64,000 nt of DNA, taken from assembly GCA_919902505.1 (NCBI GenBank), contig CAKKRE010000016.1:124001-188000 (forward strand), read 5' to 3'. Both the position numbers and the translations under genes were made by a program. Under the pieces are notes generated by a model. It worked only from the letters and a program-made list of their open reading frames with translations, had not been told where the DNA came from and ran no database searches. How positions within the stretch are numbered: the stretch's first letter is position 1; each line of letters begins with the position of its first letter. Source of the DNA: Nitrospiraceae bacterium (GTDB taxonomy: Bacteria; Nitrospirota; Nitrospiria; Nitrospirales; Nitrospiraceae). Of this stretch, positions 35,580 to 44,615 are shown piece after piece.

Positions 35580-37652
35580 ATGCGGCCCCAGCCTATTCCT
35601 AATACGCAGGCTTTCGTACGTGACTCTCGAATCGGCCGGGTATTGCGCTCACCATCGGAGACCCGCATGAAGCCACATGCCTTTGTCGCCATGCCGTTCG
35701 GCGTGAAGCCAGACAGTCACGGCCACGAGATTGATTTTAACCGTGTCTATGCTGAGCTGATCGAGCCAGCCCTGGAAGCGGCAGGGCTGGAACCCTTTCG
35801 GGCCGACCAGGAATTACGCGCCGGTGACATACGCACCGACATGTTCCAGGAACTCCTCATCGCCGACCTCGTCGTGGCGGACCTCACCCTGGATAATCCC
35901 AACGTCTGGTACGAACTGGGCGTGCGCCATGCGCTGCGCGCCCGCGGCGTCGTCTTGACCTGCGGCGGACGAGTGCCCACCGCCTTCGACCTCTATACCG
36001 ATCGGAAGCTCCGCTACAGCATCAAGGACCGTGGGCCGGATCCCGCGACAGTCGAGGCAGACAAGAAGAATCTCGCCGACATGGTCACAGCGACGATGGA
36101 GTCATGGCACGGCCGCAAGGTGAGTCCGGTCTATCAGCTCATGCCAAATCTCCAGGAACCGGACTGGAAATCGCTCCGCATCGGCAACGTGCAGGAATTC
36201 TGGCAGCAGCACCAAGCATGGGAGGACCGCATCGCCTTGGCGCGAAAAGCGGGGCACATCGGTGATGTCCTGGTCCTTGCGGACGAGGCGCCGATCGCGG
36301 CGTTTCGAGCCGAGGCTTGGATCAAGGCCGGCGAGGCCTTGCGCAAGGCCGAACGTTTCGGCTTTGCCTTGGAACAGCTCGAACGAGGCCTAGCTGTCGA
36401 GCCGCGCAATCTCAAGGGCCTGCGTGAGCAGGGTATCTGCCTGCAACGGCTGGCCTTAGCCGGCCGCCCAGGCTATTCGTTGGACCGTGCGCGTGCGCAT
36501 TACCGGAAAATCTTGGAGCTGTATCCGCAAGACCCAGAAACTTGGGCCTTGCTCGGTCGAGTCGATAAGGATGCCTGGATCGCCGCCTGGCGGCGGTCCG
36601 GCAACAGCCCGGAGCAGATGCAAGACGAAGCGGCCTACGAAGATGCCCTGCTGCGCGCCGCCATCGACAGCTACGCGACCGCCTATCGCCGCAACCCCGG
36701 TCATTACTACTCCGGCATCAACGCGCTCACCTTGATGCACCTCCATCGCCACCTCATCATCAAAGATCCGCGCTACGACGGCGAAATGGACGCCATGGCC
36801 GGGGCCGTCCGATTTGCGGCGGAGTCCGAGCCGGATGAACAGCAACGCTTCTGGTCGAACATGACCCTGGGCGATCTGGACGTGCTGGTCGGCACGCCGG
36901 AGGCGGCACAGGCAGCTTACAAGGAAGCCCTGGCAAAAAATGACAAGGACTGGTTTGCGCTCAACTCCAGTCGTGCCCAGCTGCAACTGCTCAAGGACCT
37001 GGGCTTCCGTCCGAAAAACGTCGAGGCTGGCATCGCGACCTTCGACCGCGCCTTGCAAAAACTTCAGAAGCCAAAAGACTGCCAACCGCGACAGGTAATC
37101 CTCTTCAGCGGCCACATGATCGACAGACCGGATCGAGCCACCAAGCGTTTTCCAGCCGAGAAAGAATCGATCGCGGCACAAAACATCGCCGCGGCGTTGG
37201 ACCAACTGGGCGCCGGACCGGAAGACCTCGCACTCACCCAGGGGGCCAGCGGAGGGGATTTGCTGTTTCTCGAAGCCTGCCGACAACGAAACGTACGGCT
37301 GCAGCTCTTGCTGCCGCTCCCGGAGCCGGAATTCATCCAGCGCTCGATCCTTCCCTCTGCCGATGGCGACAAGTGGCGTGAGCGGTTCTACCGCCTCAAA
37401 TCAGGCCTGAAGGACGAGCCGCGCATCATGCCGGACGAACTCGGCCCGCTACCGAAAGATGCAAATCCATTCGAACGCTGCAACCGGTGGCTGCTCTATA
37501 CCGCCCTGTCCTATGGCATCAACAAAGTGCGGTTCATTTGCTTGTGGGACGGAGGCGGCAGCGACGGACCGGGCGGCACAGCCCACATGTACGAGGAGGT
37601 CAAACGCAGGACGGGACAGGTGACGTGGCTGGATATTCGATCGATACGGTGA
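35580..37652 (+). CDS. Multidomain protein: deoxyribosyltransferase-like domain, TPR-type sensor region, SLOG-like C-terminal domain
   Basis: 690 residues. From about residue 30, MKPHAFVAMPFG opens an alpha/beta domain with ELIEPALEAAGLEPFRADQE, LLIADLVVADLTLDNPNVWY and ELGVRHALRARG, the pattern of nucleoside 2-deoxyribosyltransferase-like (TIR/SLOG-type Rossmann) domains. Residues about 200-490 are helical repeats, as in the TRAFs-binding/TPR region related to ASK kinases. The last 190 residues have QVILFSGHMIDRPDR, then TQGASGGDLLFLEACRQRNV and LLLPLPEPEF, a glycine-loop Rossmann domain I infer to be SLOG-like. Such proteins are known from bacterial conflict systems as proposed nucleotide sensors. 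AGGAGG lies six bases before the ATG. It heads the TIR/STAND/patatin cluster. Confidence 0.72.
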   Translation: MRPQPIPNTQAFVRDSRIGRVLRSPSETRMKPHAFVAMPFGVKPDSHGHEIDFNRVYAELIEPALEAAGLEPFRADQELRAGDIRTDMFQELLIADLVVADLTLDNPNVWYELGVRHALRARGVVLTCGGRVPTAFDLYTDRKLRYSIKDRGPDPATVEADKKNLADMVTATMESWHGRKVSPVYQLMPNLQEPDWKSLRIGNVQEFWQQHQAWEDRIALARKAGHIGDVLVLADEAPIAAFRAEAWIKAGEALRKAERFGFALEQLERGLAVEPRNLKGLREQGICLQRLALAGRPGYSLDRARAHYRKILELYPQDPETWALLGRVDKDAWIAAWRRSGNSPEQMQDEAAYEDALLRAAIDSYATAYRRNPGHYYSGINALTLMHLHRHLIIKDPRYDGEMDAMAGAVRFAAESEPDEQQRFWSNMTLGDLDVLVGTPEAAQAAYKEALAKNDKDWFALNSSRAQLQLLKDLGFRPKNVEAGIATFDRALQKLQKPKDCQPRQVILFSGHMIDRPDRATKRFPAEKESIAAQNIAAALDQLGAGPEDLALTQGASGGDLLFLEACRQRNVRLQLLLPLPEPEFIQRSILPSADGDKWRERFYRLKSGLKDEPRIMPDELGPLPKDANPFERCNRWLLYTALSYGINKVRFICLWDGGGSDGPGGTAHMYEEVKRRTGQVTWLDIRSIR

Positions 37653-37685
37653 ATTTCGAGACAATCGGCAAGGAACACATAAGAG

Positions 37686-37799
37686 ATGACTAACGTACGT
37701 CACCGCATTTTCCTCAACTATCGCCGTGATGATACCCGCGGTGCCGGCAGTCAGCTCTACGACCGCTGCGCATCGCTCGCACCACGCTCTAATCCTTGA
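37686..37799 (+). pseudogene. 37-codon remnant of a TIR-domain gene
   Basis: The frame MTNVRHRIFLNYRRDDTRGA, followed by GSQLYDR, matches the first strand and helix of a bacterial TIR domain (I-F-x-x-Y-R-R-x-D-x-x-x-x-x-x-x-L), then loses similarity and stops at TGA 37797. It lies just before an intact TIR gene, so it is probably what is left of a second or replaced TIR gene. It may still be translated as a short peptide. Confidence 0.6.
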
Positions 37800-37807
37800 G
37801 GGTGCCG

Positions 37808-39259
37808 ATGGCTGGAATCTTCATCAGTTACCGTCGCGAACCCGCTGTGAGTTGGGCCGGACGCCTATTTGCAGACCTTTGCGAGTGCTTCGGCGCTTCA
37901 CAGGTTTTCATGGATATAAACGGCGGCATTCCGGGGGGAAGTATTTTCGACCTCGCGATCACAAAGGCCCTTTCGACTTGTGACGTTCTCTTGGCCTTGA
38001 TCCACAAAGAGTGGGTTAGTTGCAAGCATGCAGACGACCGTCGAAGGTTGGATGATCCGAATGACTGGGTAAGAAGGGAGATCGCAAGTGCCTTGCGGTG
38101 GAATAGACCCATCATACTAGTTCTTCTCGGTGGCGCCCAATTACCCAAAGAGGAAGAGCTTCCCGACGAGATTCGGTCATTGTGTAAGTACCAGACACGT
38201 GAGATCTCTGACACGCGGTGGAATTACGACTTCAATGAACTGGTGAAAGATTTAGTACGGCTACCAGGCCTGAAGCCCTTGGAGGGGGATGACATTGCGT
38301 CCACGAACACCGGTCTTCGTCTACTTCTGGAACTGAACAAAAACCCCGCAGTGGCCGACGTAGTAAGCCGTTCAAGAGAGGTATTTGAGAACACCTACCG
38401 CCAGACTGTAAAGCTGGAGCTGTTCAAGACCATTCATGATGCACTCCATAACATAGAGTTCGACTGCGTTCGAGTCATCGAGGAAGGGAAGGCGACGAAC
38501 CCACTGCGCCCGATGAAAATCAACTTCGCAACACAGGCCCGTTCCATTAGGCAGGCATTCGAAAGCAAACATATGGATTCGTATCCGTCGCTGCGCACGG
38601 CTGTAGAGGACCGGCTTAAATCCGTCGATACCACATTCCAGGGGGCTGTGGATGCACCGGGGGATGCCGTTTCTTATGAGCAATTGAAAGGTGAATTGAA
38701 CACCCTTCTGTCCCTCCTTCCTCCTCTGGTCAATGTCCGCATTGTCACAGCGGCGGAAGATTTGAACCTTAACCGCCTCGTGGAACTCATGAATAAAGTG
38801 CAAGAGCAAGCCTCTACTGCCTCCCTGGGAGACGATCCGAAGCTGAAGCCGTTTCTTCAGGGGATTGATGCGCTTCAGCGGCTGCGTGACGAACTCTCAC
38901 GGAGGGTGAACGAGCATGCTCAGCTGCAGGGCCTGGATTCAAAACTGCGGACCGTGTGCAATGCAAAAACACCTCCTGGGGAATTGGCCAAAGAGTGGGG
39001 GCGGATAAAAACGGAGCGTTCCCGTTTACTGCCTCCATTCTTCCCGGAACTGGAGGAGGCAAACAAGGACCTGATTGCCCTTGAGGCCGACGTTGAGACG
39101 ACAGTGGCCGGAGGCGACGGACCTGCTGCACTCGATTCAATGAGGGCCTATTGCCACGCTATCGCAACGGTGTTCCGCGCCGAAGATACCAGTCTGAAAA
39201 ATTTCTGCAGTCGGCTGAGCGAAGTAAGCCAGCCGCTCAAGGCGATTCTCGAGGGGTAA
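37808..39259 (+). CDS. TIR-domain protein with long helical C-terminal region
   Basis: 483 residues. Residues 1-150 form a TIR domain: AGIFISYRREPAVSWAGRLF, then QVFMDINGGIPGGSIFD, CDVLLALIHKEWV, the DWVRREIASAL helix and IILVLLGGAQLP. Bacterial TIR domains commonly degrade NAD+ or make cyclic-ADPR-like signals using a Glu near the G-x-x-F element; here that spot reads F-D-L-A-I, with no Glu, so catalysis is in doubt. The remaining 330 residues are charged helices, possibly coiled coil, with no recognised domain. ATG at 37808 follows GAGGGTG. Codon and base use looks less GC-biased than its neighbours. It is 14 bases before the STAND gene. Confidence 0.78.
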   Translation: MAGIFISYRREPAVSWAGRLFADLCECFGASQVFMDINGGIPGGSIFDLAITKALSTCDVLLALIHKEWVSCKHADDRRRLDDPNDWVRREIASALRWNRPIILVLLGGAQLPKEEELPDEIRSLCKYQTREISDTRWNYDFNELVKDLVRLPGLKPLEGDDIASTNTGLRLLLELNKNPAVADVVSRSREVFENTYRQTVKLELFKTIHDALHNIEFDCVRVIEEGKATNPLRPMKINFATQARSIRQAFESKHMDSYPSLRTAVEDRLKSVDTTFQGAVDAPGDAVSYEQLKGELNTLLSLLPPLVNVRIVTAAEDLNLNRLVELMNKVQEQASTASLGDDPKLKPFLQGIDALQRLRDELSRRVNEHAQLQGLDSKLRTVCNAKTPPGELAKEWGRIKTERSRLLPPFFPELEEANKDLIALEADVETTVAGGDGPAALDSMRAYCHAIATVFRAEDTSLKNFCSRLSEVSQPLKAILEG

Positions 39260-39273
39260 TCAAGGAGTTCGAT

Positions 39274-42200
39274 ATGCACGATGCAGAACTCATGGTGATG
39301 GCGCCATTCGAGAGCGCGAGCGAACTGCAGGAGGCTCACACGAACCTTCTGGAAGCGCTCGACAGACAGATTGGGTCGGATGCCAGCGCAGCCAATGCAA
39401 CAGCGGCGCTGGCCCAGCTTGAAACGCAGATCAGGCAGTTTCTGGAGCACGGGGCTGCTACCGGGGTCTATCTCGATGAGATTACGGACCGCACAAGCTG
39501 CCAAGTACTGTTGGACTATTGGGTTTCCAGTCTGTCGCACGCGAGGCTGGAGGTGAGCGGCATCCGCCTCGCCCGGTTCGATGGGCTGAAGTTGCCCGAT
39601 CTGAAGGACAAGCCCTGCCCGTATGTCGGCCTCGACGCGTTTCGAAATCAGGACTTTTTCTTCGGTCGGGAGGCCGACACGCAGCAACTCCTGAGACAAA
39701 TTCGTGAAGCCCCACTAGTCGTTGTGCTGGGTGCGTCAGGGAGCGGCAAGTCTTCTCTCGTCATGGGCGGTGTGCTGCCGGCGCTGCCTGGGTCAGAAGC
39801 GGGGCCTGGGCTCCTTGTTGTTCCACCGTTTGTGCCTGGGAATGCTGTGCTCGATAGTTTGGCAAAAGCCGTCCTGCAAAGCGTTCCGGACGGAGGCAAT
39901 CATGTCCGTGAGGCTGCGGAGTTGCTGCTGCAGAATCCACGGCACTTATCTCTGATGGTGGGCGGCGTGGAGGCACCATCAACGCTGATCACCATCGACC
40001 AGTTCGAGGAGGTGTTCACGCTCGCCACCCCCACGGATCGCGAGGCATTGGTGTCGAACCTTGGGCAGCTATTGGAGGCCGGCCGAGGTCACCGTGTCAT
40101 TCTGACGGTACGTGAAGAGTTCAGAAGCCGGATTGTCGAACTCCGCGCCCTGAGCCCATATCTGGACAAGGCATGGCACTCGATGCGGCCCATGAGTTAC
40201 GAGGAGTTGAAGGCAGCCGTGGAACGGCCCGCTGCGCTGGTGAACCTGCAGTTCCAGCCAGGAATCGTGGACGACCTGGTCAAAAAGGTGCTCGGCCAGC
40301 CCGCAGCGCTTCCGTTGTTGCAGTTTACCCTGCGAATGCTCTGGGAGAAGCGCGATCGCAATCGCATCACTCGCGAGGTGTACCAGAAAGTGGGCGACCC
40401 CCTGAATGCACTCACGGCAAACGCCGATGCGTTTTATGATCGCCAGGCGCCGCAGACTCAGAATGAGATCAAACGCATCTTGCTGGAGTTGGTACGGATC
40501 GATGAGCTGCTCGAGGCCTATCGCCAACCGGTCCCGCAGAGTCACCTCATGCGTGCAGGGAAAGCGAATACGGAAGCGGTACTCGAACTGTTGGACGAGA
40601 ACGACTATGTGCGGATCAGTCGTGACACCACGGGGACCGACGCGGTGGTGGAGGTCAAACACGAGTCGTTGATCCGTAACTGGCCACGCTTCGTCGCTTG
40701 GATCGACGAAAAGCGCCTGCAGCGACGTCAGCGTCTTGCGCTCACCCAGGCAGCGGAACGATGGGCGAAAAATAGAACCTCTCGGGAAGGGCTGCTGACG
40801 GGGTGGCAACTGTACGAAGCAAAAGAGGAGTCTGACCTTCTGGAAATTGAACAGGAATTTATTCAAGCCAGCACTGAAGCGGCTGATGATCTGCAGCGCA
40901 AGAAGGAAGAAGAGCAGGCTCACGCGACCAGGGTGAAAATTATTGCTCAGTCATTCGCCGTTATCGCGCTCGTCTGCGTGGCTTTTGTATTCCGCTTGAA
41001 CATCGCCCGTGATGCGGCAGAACGTGCCCAGCAGGATGCCGAAGAGGCTCAACAGCATGCGGCAAACGCCCAACAGGATGCGGAAGATTTGCTCGGTTTT
41101 CTGCTCGGCGAACAGTTTCTCGGAGAAATCCGAGACGTCGGACGTAGCGCGATGCTTCAGCAAGTGCGAGATAACGTGCAAGTATATATAGATAAAGACA
41201 ATACGGATAAAGACACTCAAAGCCTGGCGCTGATTCGAGGTCGTGCCAGACGCAATGCCGGCGACCTTGAGCGAACGCGCGGTTCTCTCTCAGAATCTGT
41301 TACTGAATTTAAGGAGGCGCTACGTGTTATTGAAAGCAGCCACAATACTCCCACTCGTGCACGCGAGGTCGCCAGAACCCGTGAGCGGATGGGAGAAGCC
41401 TTGGCTGAACAAGGACATGTGTCTCAGGCGCTGGAGCACTATACAACTGCCGTAGAGGCCTGGCGTCAGGTGGTCGCTAGTGCTGAAGTTGAAGTGAGCG
41501 ATTGCACCAGCCTTGCCGACAGCCTGGTGTCGGCCGGCGAACTGCAAAGGCGCATGGGACAGGCGACCCGTGCAAGTCAGGACGTAGATCAAGCCATCAC
41601 TCTTGTAACAACCTTGCCGTTTGGGCGCTGCGGGTCAATGGCAAGCGCAGCTGAGCCTTATCCGGACGCGAAAGCGCTGGCCGTCCTCAGTCGCGCCAGG
41701 ATGTTACGAGCGAACATCTTCAATTTTGAGGAGGATTACGAAGGGGCTGTGAAACTGGCCCGTGAGGCGCAACAGCTGAAGCCAGGGTCAGCTTCGGCCA
41801 AGATACAAAACGCCTCCGCGTTCGCGCTGCGGGCCAGCAGTAAGACTTTTGACAAGCCGCAGCAGGCGTTGGAAGATTACCGTCGCGTCATGGCAGAGTT
41901 CGACTTGTTACGACGTCTGGATCCTACCAATCGACTATGGGAGCGAGAACAGGCAGCAGTTCAACTACTGATAGCTCAAGGGATCGTAGCCTGCCACCAG
42001 AGCAAGACAAAGGATTGTAAACCGATACCCTCGCTCGGAGAAGCTGCACTCGCAAGCTTAAAGGCAACTATCACGCTCCGCGAGTTAGCGAAAAGTGATC
42101 CCAGCAATGTGTTGTGGCAACGCGATTTCGGCTGGGCGACGCAGGTTCGTGGAAAAGTGCTTGCAGCGCAAGGTCGATCAGCCGAGAGTCTGGAAGTATT

Positions 42201-43353
42201 CCGGGACTCCGAACGACTCCACAGCGCGAATATTCCAGACCGTTCAGATGGGGACTTGGTGTGGTCGCTTGGCTCTATACTGTTGGACCAAGCCAGCGCT
42301 CTGGCGGAGATCAAGAGATTGCCCGAGGCCAAAGCCACGATACGCAGAGCGATCACTCTGTCTGACCAGCTTGAGAAAGAGGGTGGGGCTCAAGGCGACA
42401 AGCTGATCATCGTGGGTTATTTGTGGAATGCCAGAACTGAGGAAGGCAAAATCCTGCGAAAGGCAAAGGACAAGAAAGGAGCCGATTTGGCCGAGCAGGA
42501 AGGAAAGCGATTGGAAGAGCAATACAAGAATCTTTCCCTAGACCTCGCTGAACACAACGAGCAAGAAGCCAAGAAACTCAATGATTCGTATATCGCCAGT
42601 GTGAACCAAGGTGCCAAACTGTTCAAGGAGGAGAACTACGCCGCCGCCCTTCGCGAGTTCAATGCTGCGGAATCAGCCATGAAACATTACATAGACCTCG
42701 AGCCTACCGCCTATCATGGATACGACAACCTCCGCAACATCTATAGTTGGATTCGCTCAACGGAGCAACGGCTCCAGAATGCCAGTAAAGCGGCTTCAAC
42801 TGGGAGTGTTATGGTGGACGTGGCACAGATCGCCTCACTGCTCGCGCCCGAAGATCGTACGCAGTCACTGGATGAGAATTTGCGCAACGCCCATCAGGCA
42901 CGAGGCCTCGCCCTGTATAACAGCCAGGACTTCCTGCAACATATTGATGAGACGCTGGCCGCTGTACAGAAGGAAATTGTCTACAACGAAACAACCCTCC
43001 AAAAGGATCCGACAAACGTGCACCATCTATCAGCCCTAGCTAACGCTCATTTTGGGCATGGGTTGGTCCTGAGAGGAGGCCGCAAAGACGGGTGGGAAGA
43101 AGCAATTCGCATCGGCATCGTTTATCTGCAAAGGGCTGCAGCAACCGACAAGAAAAATCCACAATATCCCAAGGAATTGGGTGGTATGCAGAAATACCTT
43201 GCCGATGAACTTCACGCCGACGGCCTCACGGATAAAGCCTCAGCCGAGTATCCCCGTGCATTAGCGGCCTATGAACAGGCAGCGAGTCTTTCCCCGAATA
43301 ACAAGGAGATTAAGGATGCCATCAAAGATCTCAAAGACCGCGAAGTTCGATAG
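39274..43353 (+). CDS. STAND-type NTPase with membrane segment and helical-repeat (TPR-like) C-terminus
   Basis: 1359 residues. AAGGAG precedes the ATG at 39274. Residues 1-110 are a helical N-terminal domain that may contact a partner effector. From 115 comes PYVGLDAFRNQDFFFGREAD, the entry motif of the nSTAND group, then Walker A GASGSGKSS (153-161) and Walker B LITIDQFEE (238-246, Asp242). A winged-helix-like region ends near 540 (VVEVKHESLIRNWPRF). A membrane segment lies at about 556-576, then an Ala/Gln/Asp-rich coiled coil with repeats of AQQDAEEAQQHAANAQQDAE type, then some 700 residues of TPR-like helices. STAND proteins are switch ATPases that oligomerise on sensing a ligand. Here the repeats would sense and the TIR or patatin would act. 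Confidence 0.85.
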   Translation: MHDAELMVMAPFESASELQEAHTNLLEALDRQIGSDASAANATAALAQLETQIRQFLEHGAATGVYLDEITDRTSCQVLLDYWVSSLSHARLEVSGIRLARFDGLKLPDLKDKPCPYVGLDAFRNQDFFFGREADTQQLLRQIREAPLVVVLGASGSGKSSLVMGGVLPALPGSEAGPGLLVVPPFVPGNAVLDSLAKAVLQSVPDGGNHVREAAELLLQNPRHLSLMVGGVEAPSTLITIDQFEEVFTLATPTDREALVSNLGQLLEAGRGHRVILTVREEFRSRIVELRALSPYLDKAWHSMRPMSYEELKAAVERPAALVNLQFQPGIVDDLVKKVLGQPAALPLLQFTLRMLWEKRDRNRITREVYQKVGDPLNALTANADAFYDRQAPQTQNEIKRILLELVRIDELLEAYRQPVPQSHLMRAGKANTEAVLELLDENDYVRISRDTTGTDAVVEVKHESLIRNWPRFVAWIDEKRLQRRQRLALTQAAERWAKNRTSREGLLTGWQLYEAKEESDLLEIEQEFIQASTEAADDLQRKKEEEQAHATRVKIIAQSFAVIALVCVAFVFRLNIARDAAERAQQDAEEAQQHAANAQQDAEDLLGFLLGEQFLGEIRDVGRSAMLQQVRDNVQVYIDKDNTDKDTQSLALIRGRARRNAGDLERTRGSLSESVTEFKEALRVIESSHNTPTRAREVARTRERMGEALAEQGHVSQALEHYTTAVEAWRQVVASAEVEVSDCTSLADSLVSAGELQRRMGQATRASQDVDQAITLVTTLPFGRCGSMASAAEPYPDAKALAVLSRARMLRANIFNFEEDYEGAVKLAREAQQLKPGSASAKIQNASAFALRASSKTFDKPQQALEDYRRVMAEFDLLRRLDPTNRLWEREQAAVQLLIAQGIVACHQSKTKDCKPIPSLGEAALASLKATITLRELAKSDPSNVLWQRDFGWATQVRGKVLAAQGRSAESLEVFRDSERLHSANIPDRSDGDLVWSLGSILLDQASALAEIKRLPEAKATIRRAITLSDQLEKEGGAQGDKLIIVGYLWNARTEEGKILRKAKDKKGADLAEQEGKRLEEQYKNLSLDLAEHNEQEAKKLNDSYIASVNQGAKLFKEENYAAALREFNAAESAMKHYIDLEPTAYHGYDNLRNIYSWIRSTEQRLQNASKAASTGSVMVDVAQIASLLAPEDRTQSLDENLRNAHQARGLALYNSQDFLQHIDETLAAVQKEIVYNETTLQKDPTNVHHLSALANAHFGHGLVLRGGRKDGWEEAIRIGIVYLQRAAATDKKNPQYPKELGGMQKYLADELHADGLTDKASAEYPRALAAYEQAASLSPNNKEIKDAIKDLKDREVR

Positions 43354-44530
43354 GGAATGCCTCCCCCCTACCTGCCCTAAGAAAAGGAAAATCCTTGCCT
43401 GTGACGGCGGGGGAATCCTGGGCCTGATAAGCGTGGAGGTTCTGGCCAAGCTGGAGGCCGAACTCCGCGCACAACTCGGCAAACCGGACTTGGTCCTGGC
43501 CGACTGGTTCGACTTCGTCTGTGGAACCAGCACCGGCGCCATCATCGCCGCCTGCATTTCGGCCGGCATGCCCGTGGAGAAGATCCGGACATTCTATGTC
43601 GCGAGCGGCGAACAAATGTTCGACAAGGCCTCGGTCTTCAAGCGGCTGCGTTACAGTTACAACGATGAACCGCTGGCCGCGAAACTACGCGCTGAACTCA
43701 ACCAAGCGCTCGGCTATCCAAACGACGCACCACCCGCCACCCTCGGAGATGCGGGACTGCGCACCTTGCTGATGATGGTATTGCGCAACCACAGCACGGA
43801 TTCACCCTGGCCAATCTGGAATAACCCAAAAGCCAAGTACAACCAGCTCAAGCGCAAGAACTGCAATCTTCATTTGCCGCTCTGGCAACTGGTGCGCGCC
43901 AGCACCGCTGCGCCGACTTTCTTCCCTCCCGAGGTGGTGACCTTCGCGGCCGGCACCCCGGAGGAGTATCAGTTCGTGTTCGTCGATGGCGGAGTGACCA
44001 CCTACAACAATCCGGCGTTCCTCGCCTTCCAGATGGCGACGGCTACGCCCTACCAACTCAACTGGCCCACTGGACCGGACAGGATGTTGATCGTCTCGGT
44101 CGGCACGGGAAACGCCGCCTTCGCACGCCCTGAACTGCAGGCGGACGATCTCTGGTTATATGACCATGCGAGGCATGTTCCGCGTGCCTTGATGAATGCG
44201 GCCTGCGCCGGATGGGACATGGCCTGCCGCCTATTGGGCGACTGCCGTTTCGGTGCGCAGATCGACCGCGAAATCGGCGACATGGTGGCGACGACAGACG
44301 CAGCGACATCCAACTGGACCGGCGCAAAACAGTTCACCTATGTGCGTTATGATCCCGACGTGAGCCAGACCGGCTTAGAAACCTTGGGTCTCGGAAACCT
44401 GTCAGCAGAACATGTGCAAGTGATGGACTCGGTGAAGTACATCCCTGATATTCAACGTGTTGGTGAGGCCTACGCGCAAAAACATGTGCGCTTGAGCCAT
44501 CTGCATCCATTTTCACAGACCAGCGCCTGA
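43316..44530 (+). CDS. Patatin-like phospholipase
   Basis: A 404-residue lipid acyl hydrolase. The oxyanion loop DGGGILG is at 30-36, the nucleophile motif GTSTG at 70-74 (Ser72), and the catalytic Asp224 lies in FVDGGV. The start at 43316 has AAGGAG at 43302-43307 and lies 38 bases inside the STAND gene, in another frame, so the two are translationally coupled. Patatins act as membrane-attacking effectors in several known defence systems (for example with CBASS). Here the coupling to a STAND ATPase suggests that it is the effector; this is inference. Confidence 0.88.
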   Translation: MPSKISKTAKFDRECLPPTCPKKRKILACDGGGILGLISVEVLAKLEAELRAQLGKPDLVLADWFDFVCGTSTGAIIAACISAGMPVEKIRTFYVASGEQMFDKASVFKRLRYSYNDEPLAAKLRAELNQALGYPNDAPPATLGDAGLRTLLMMVLRNHSTDSPWPIWNNPKAKYNQLKRKNCNLHLPLWQLVRASTAAPTFFPPEVVTFAAGTPEEYQFVFVDGGVTTYNNPAFLAFQMATATPYQLNWPTGPDRMLIVSVGTGNAAFARPELQADDLWLYDHARHVPRALMNAACAGWDMACRLLGDCRFGAQIDREIGDMVATTDAATSNWTGAKQFTYVRYDPDVSQTGLETLGLGNLSAEHVQVMDSVKYIPDIQRVGEAYAQKHVRLSHLHPFSQTSA

Positions 44531-44547
44531 GCGACGCCAGCACGAGC

Positions 44548-44577
44548 AGAGGAATTCTGTTTTTTCTGCTGCAGCCT
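44548..44577 (+). terminator. Possible terminator after the patatin gene
   Basis: The sequence GAGCAGAGGAATTCTGTTTTTTCTGCTGCAG contains short inverted arms (AGCAGA/TCTGCT, or CAGA/TCTG) and a run of six T. It lies in the gap between the convergent patatin and trmL genes. The stem is weak. Confidence 0.3.
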
Positions 44578-44615
44578 ATCGTCCACAAGCCATAGGCTAT
44601 GTGCTCTTCACTTCG

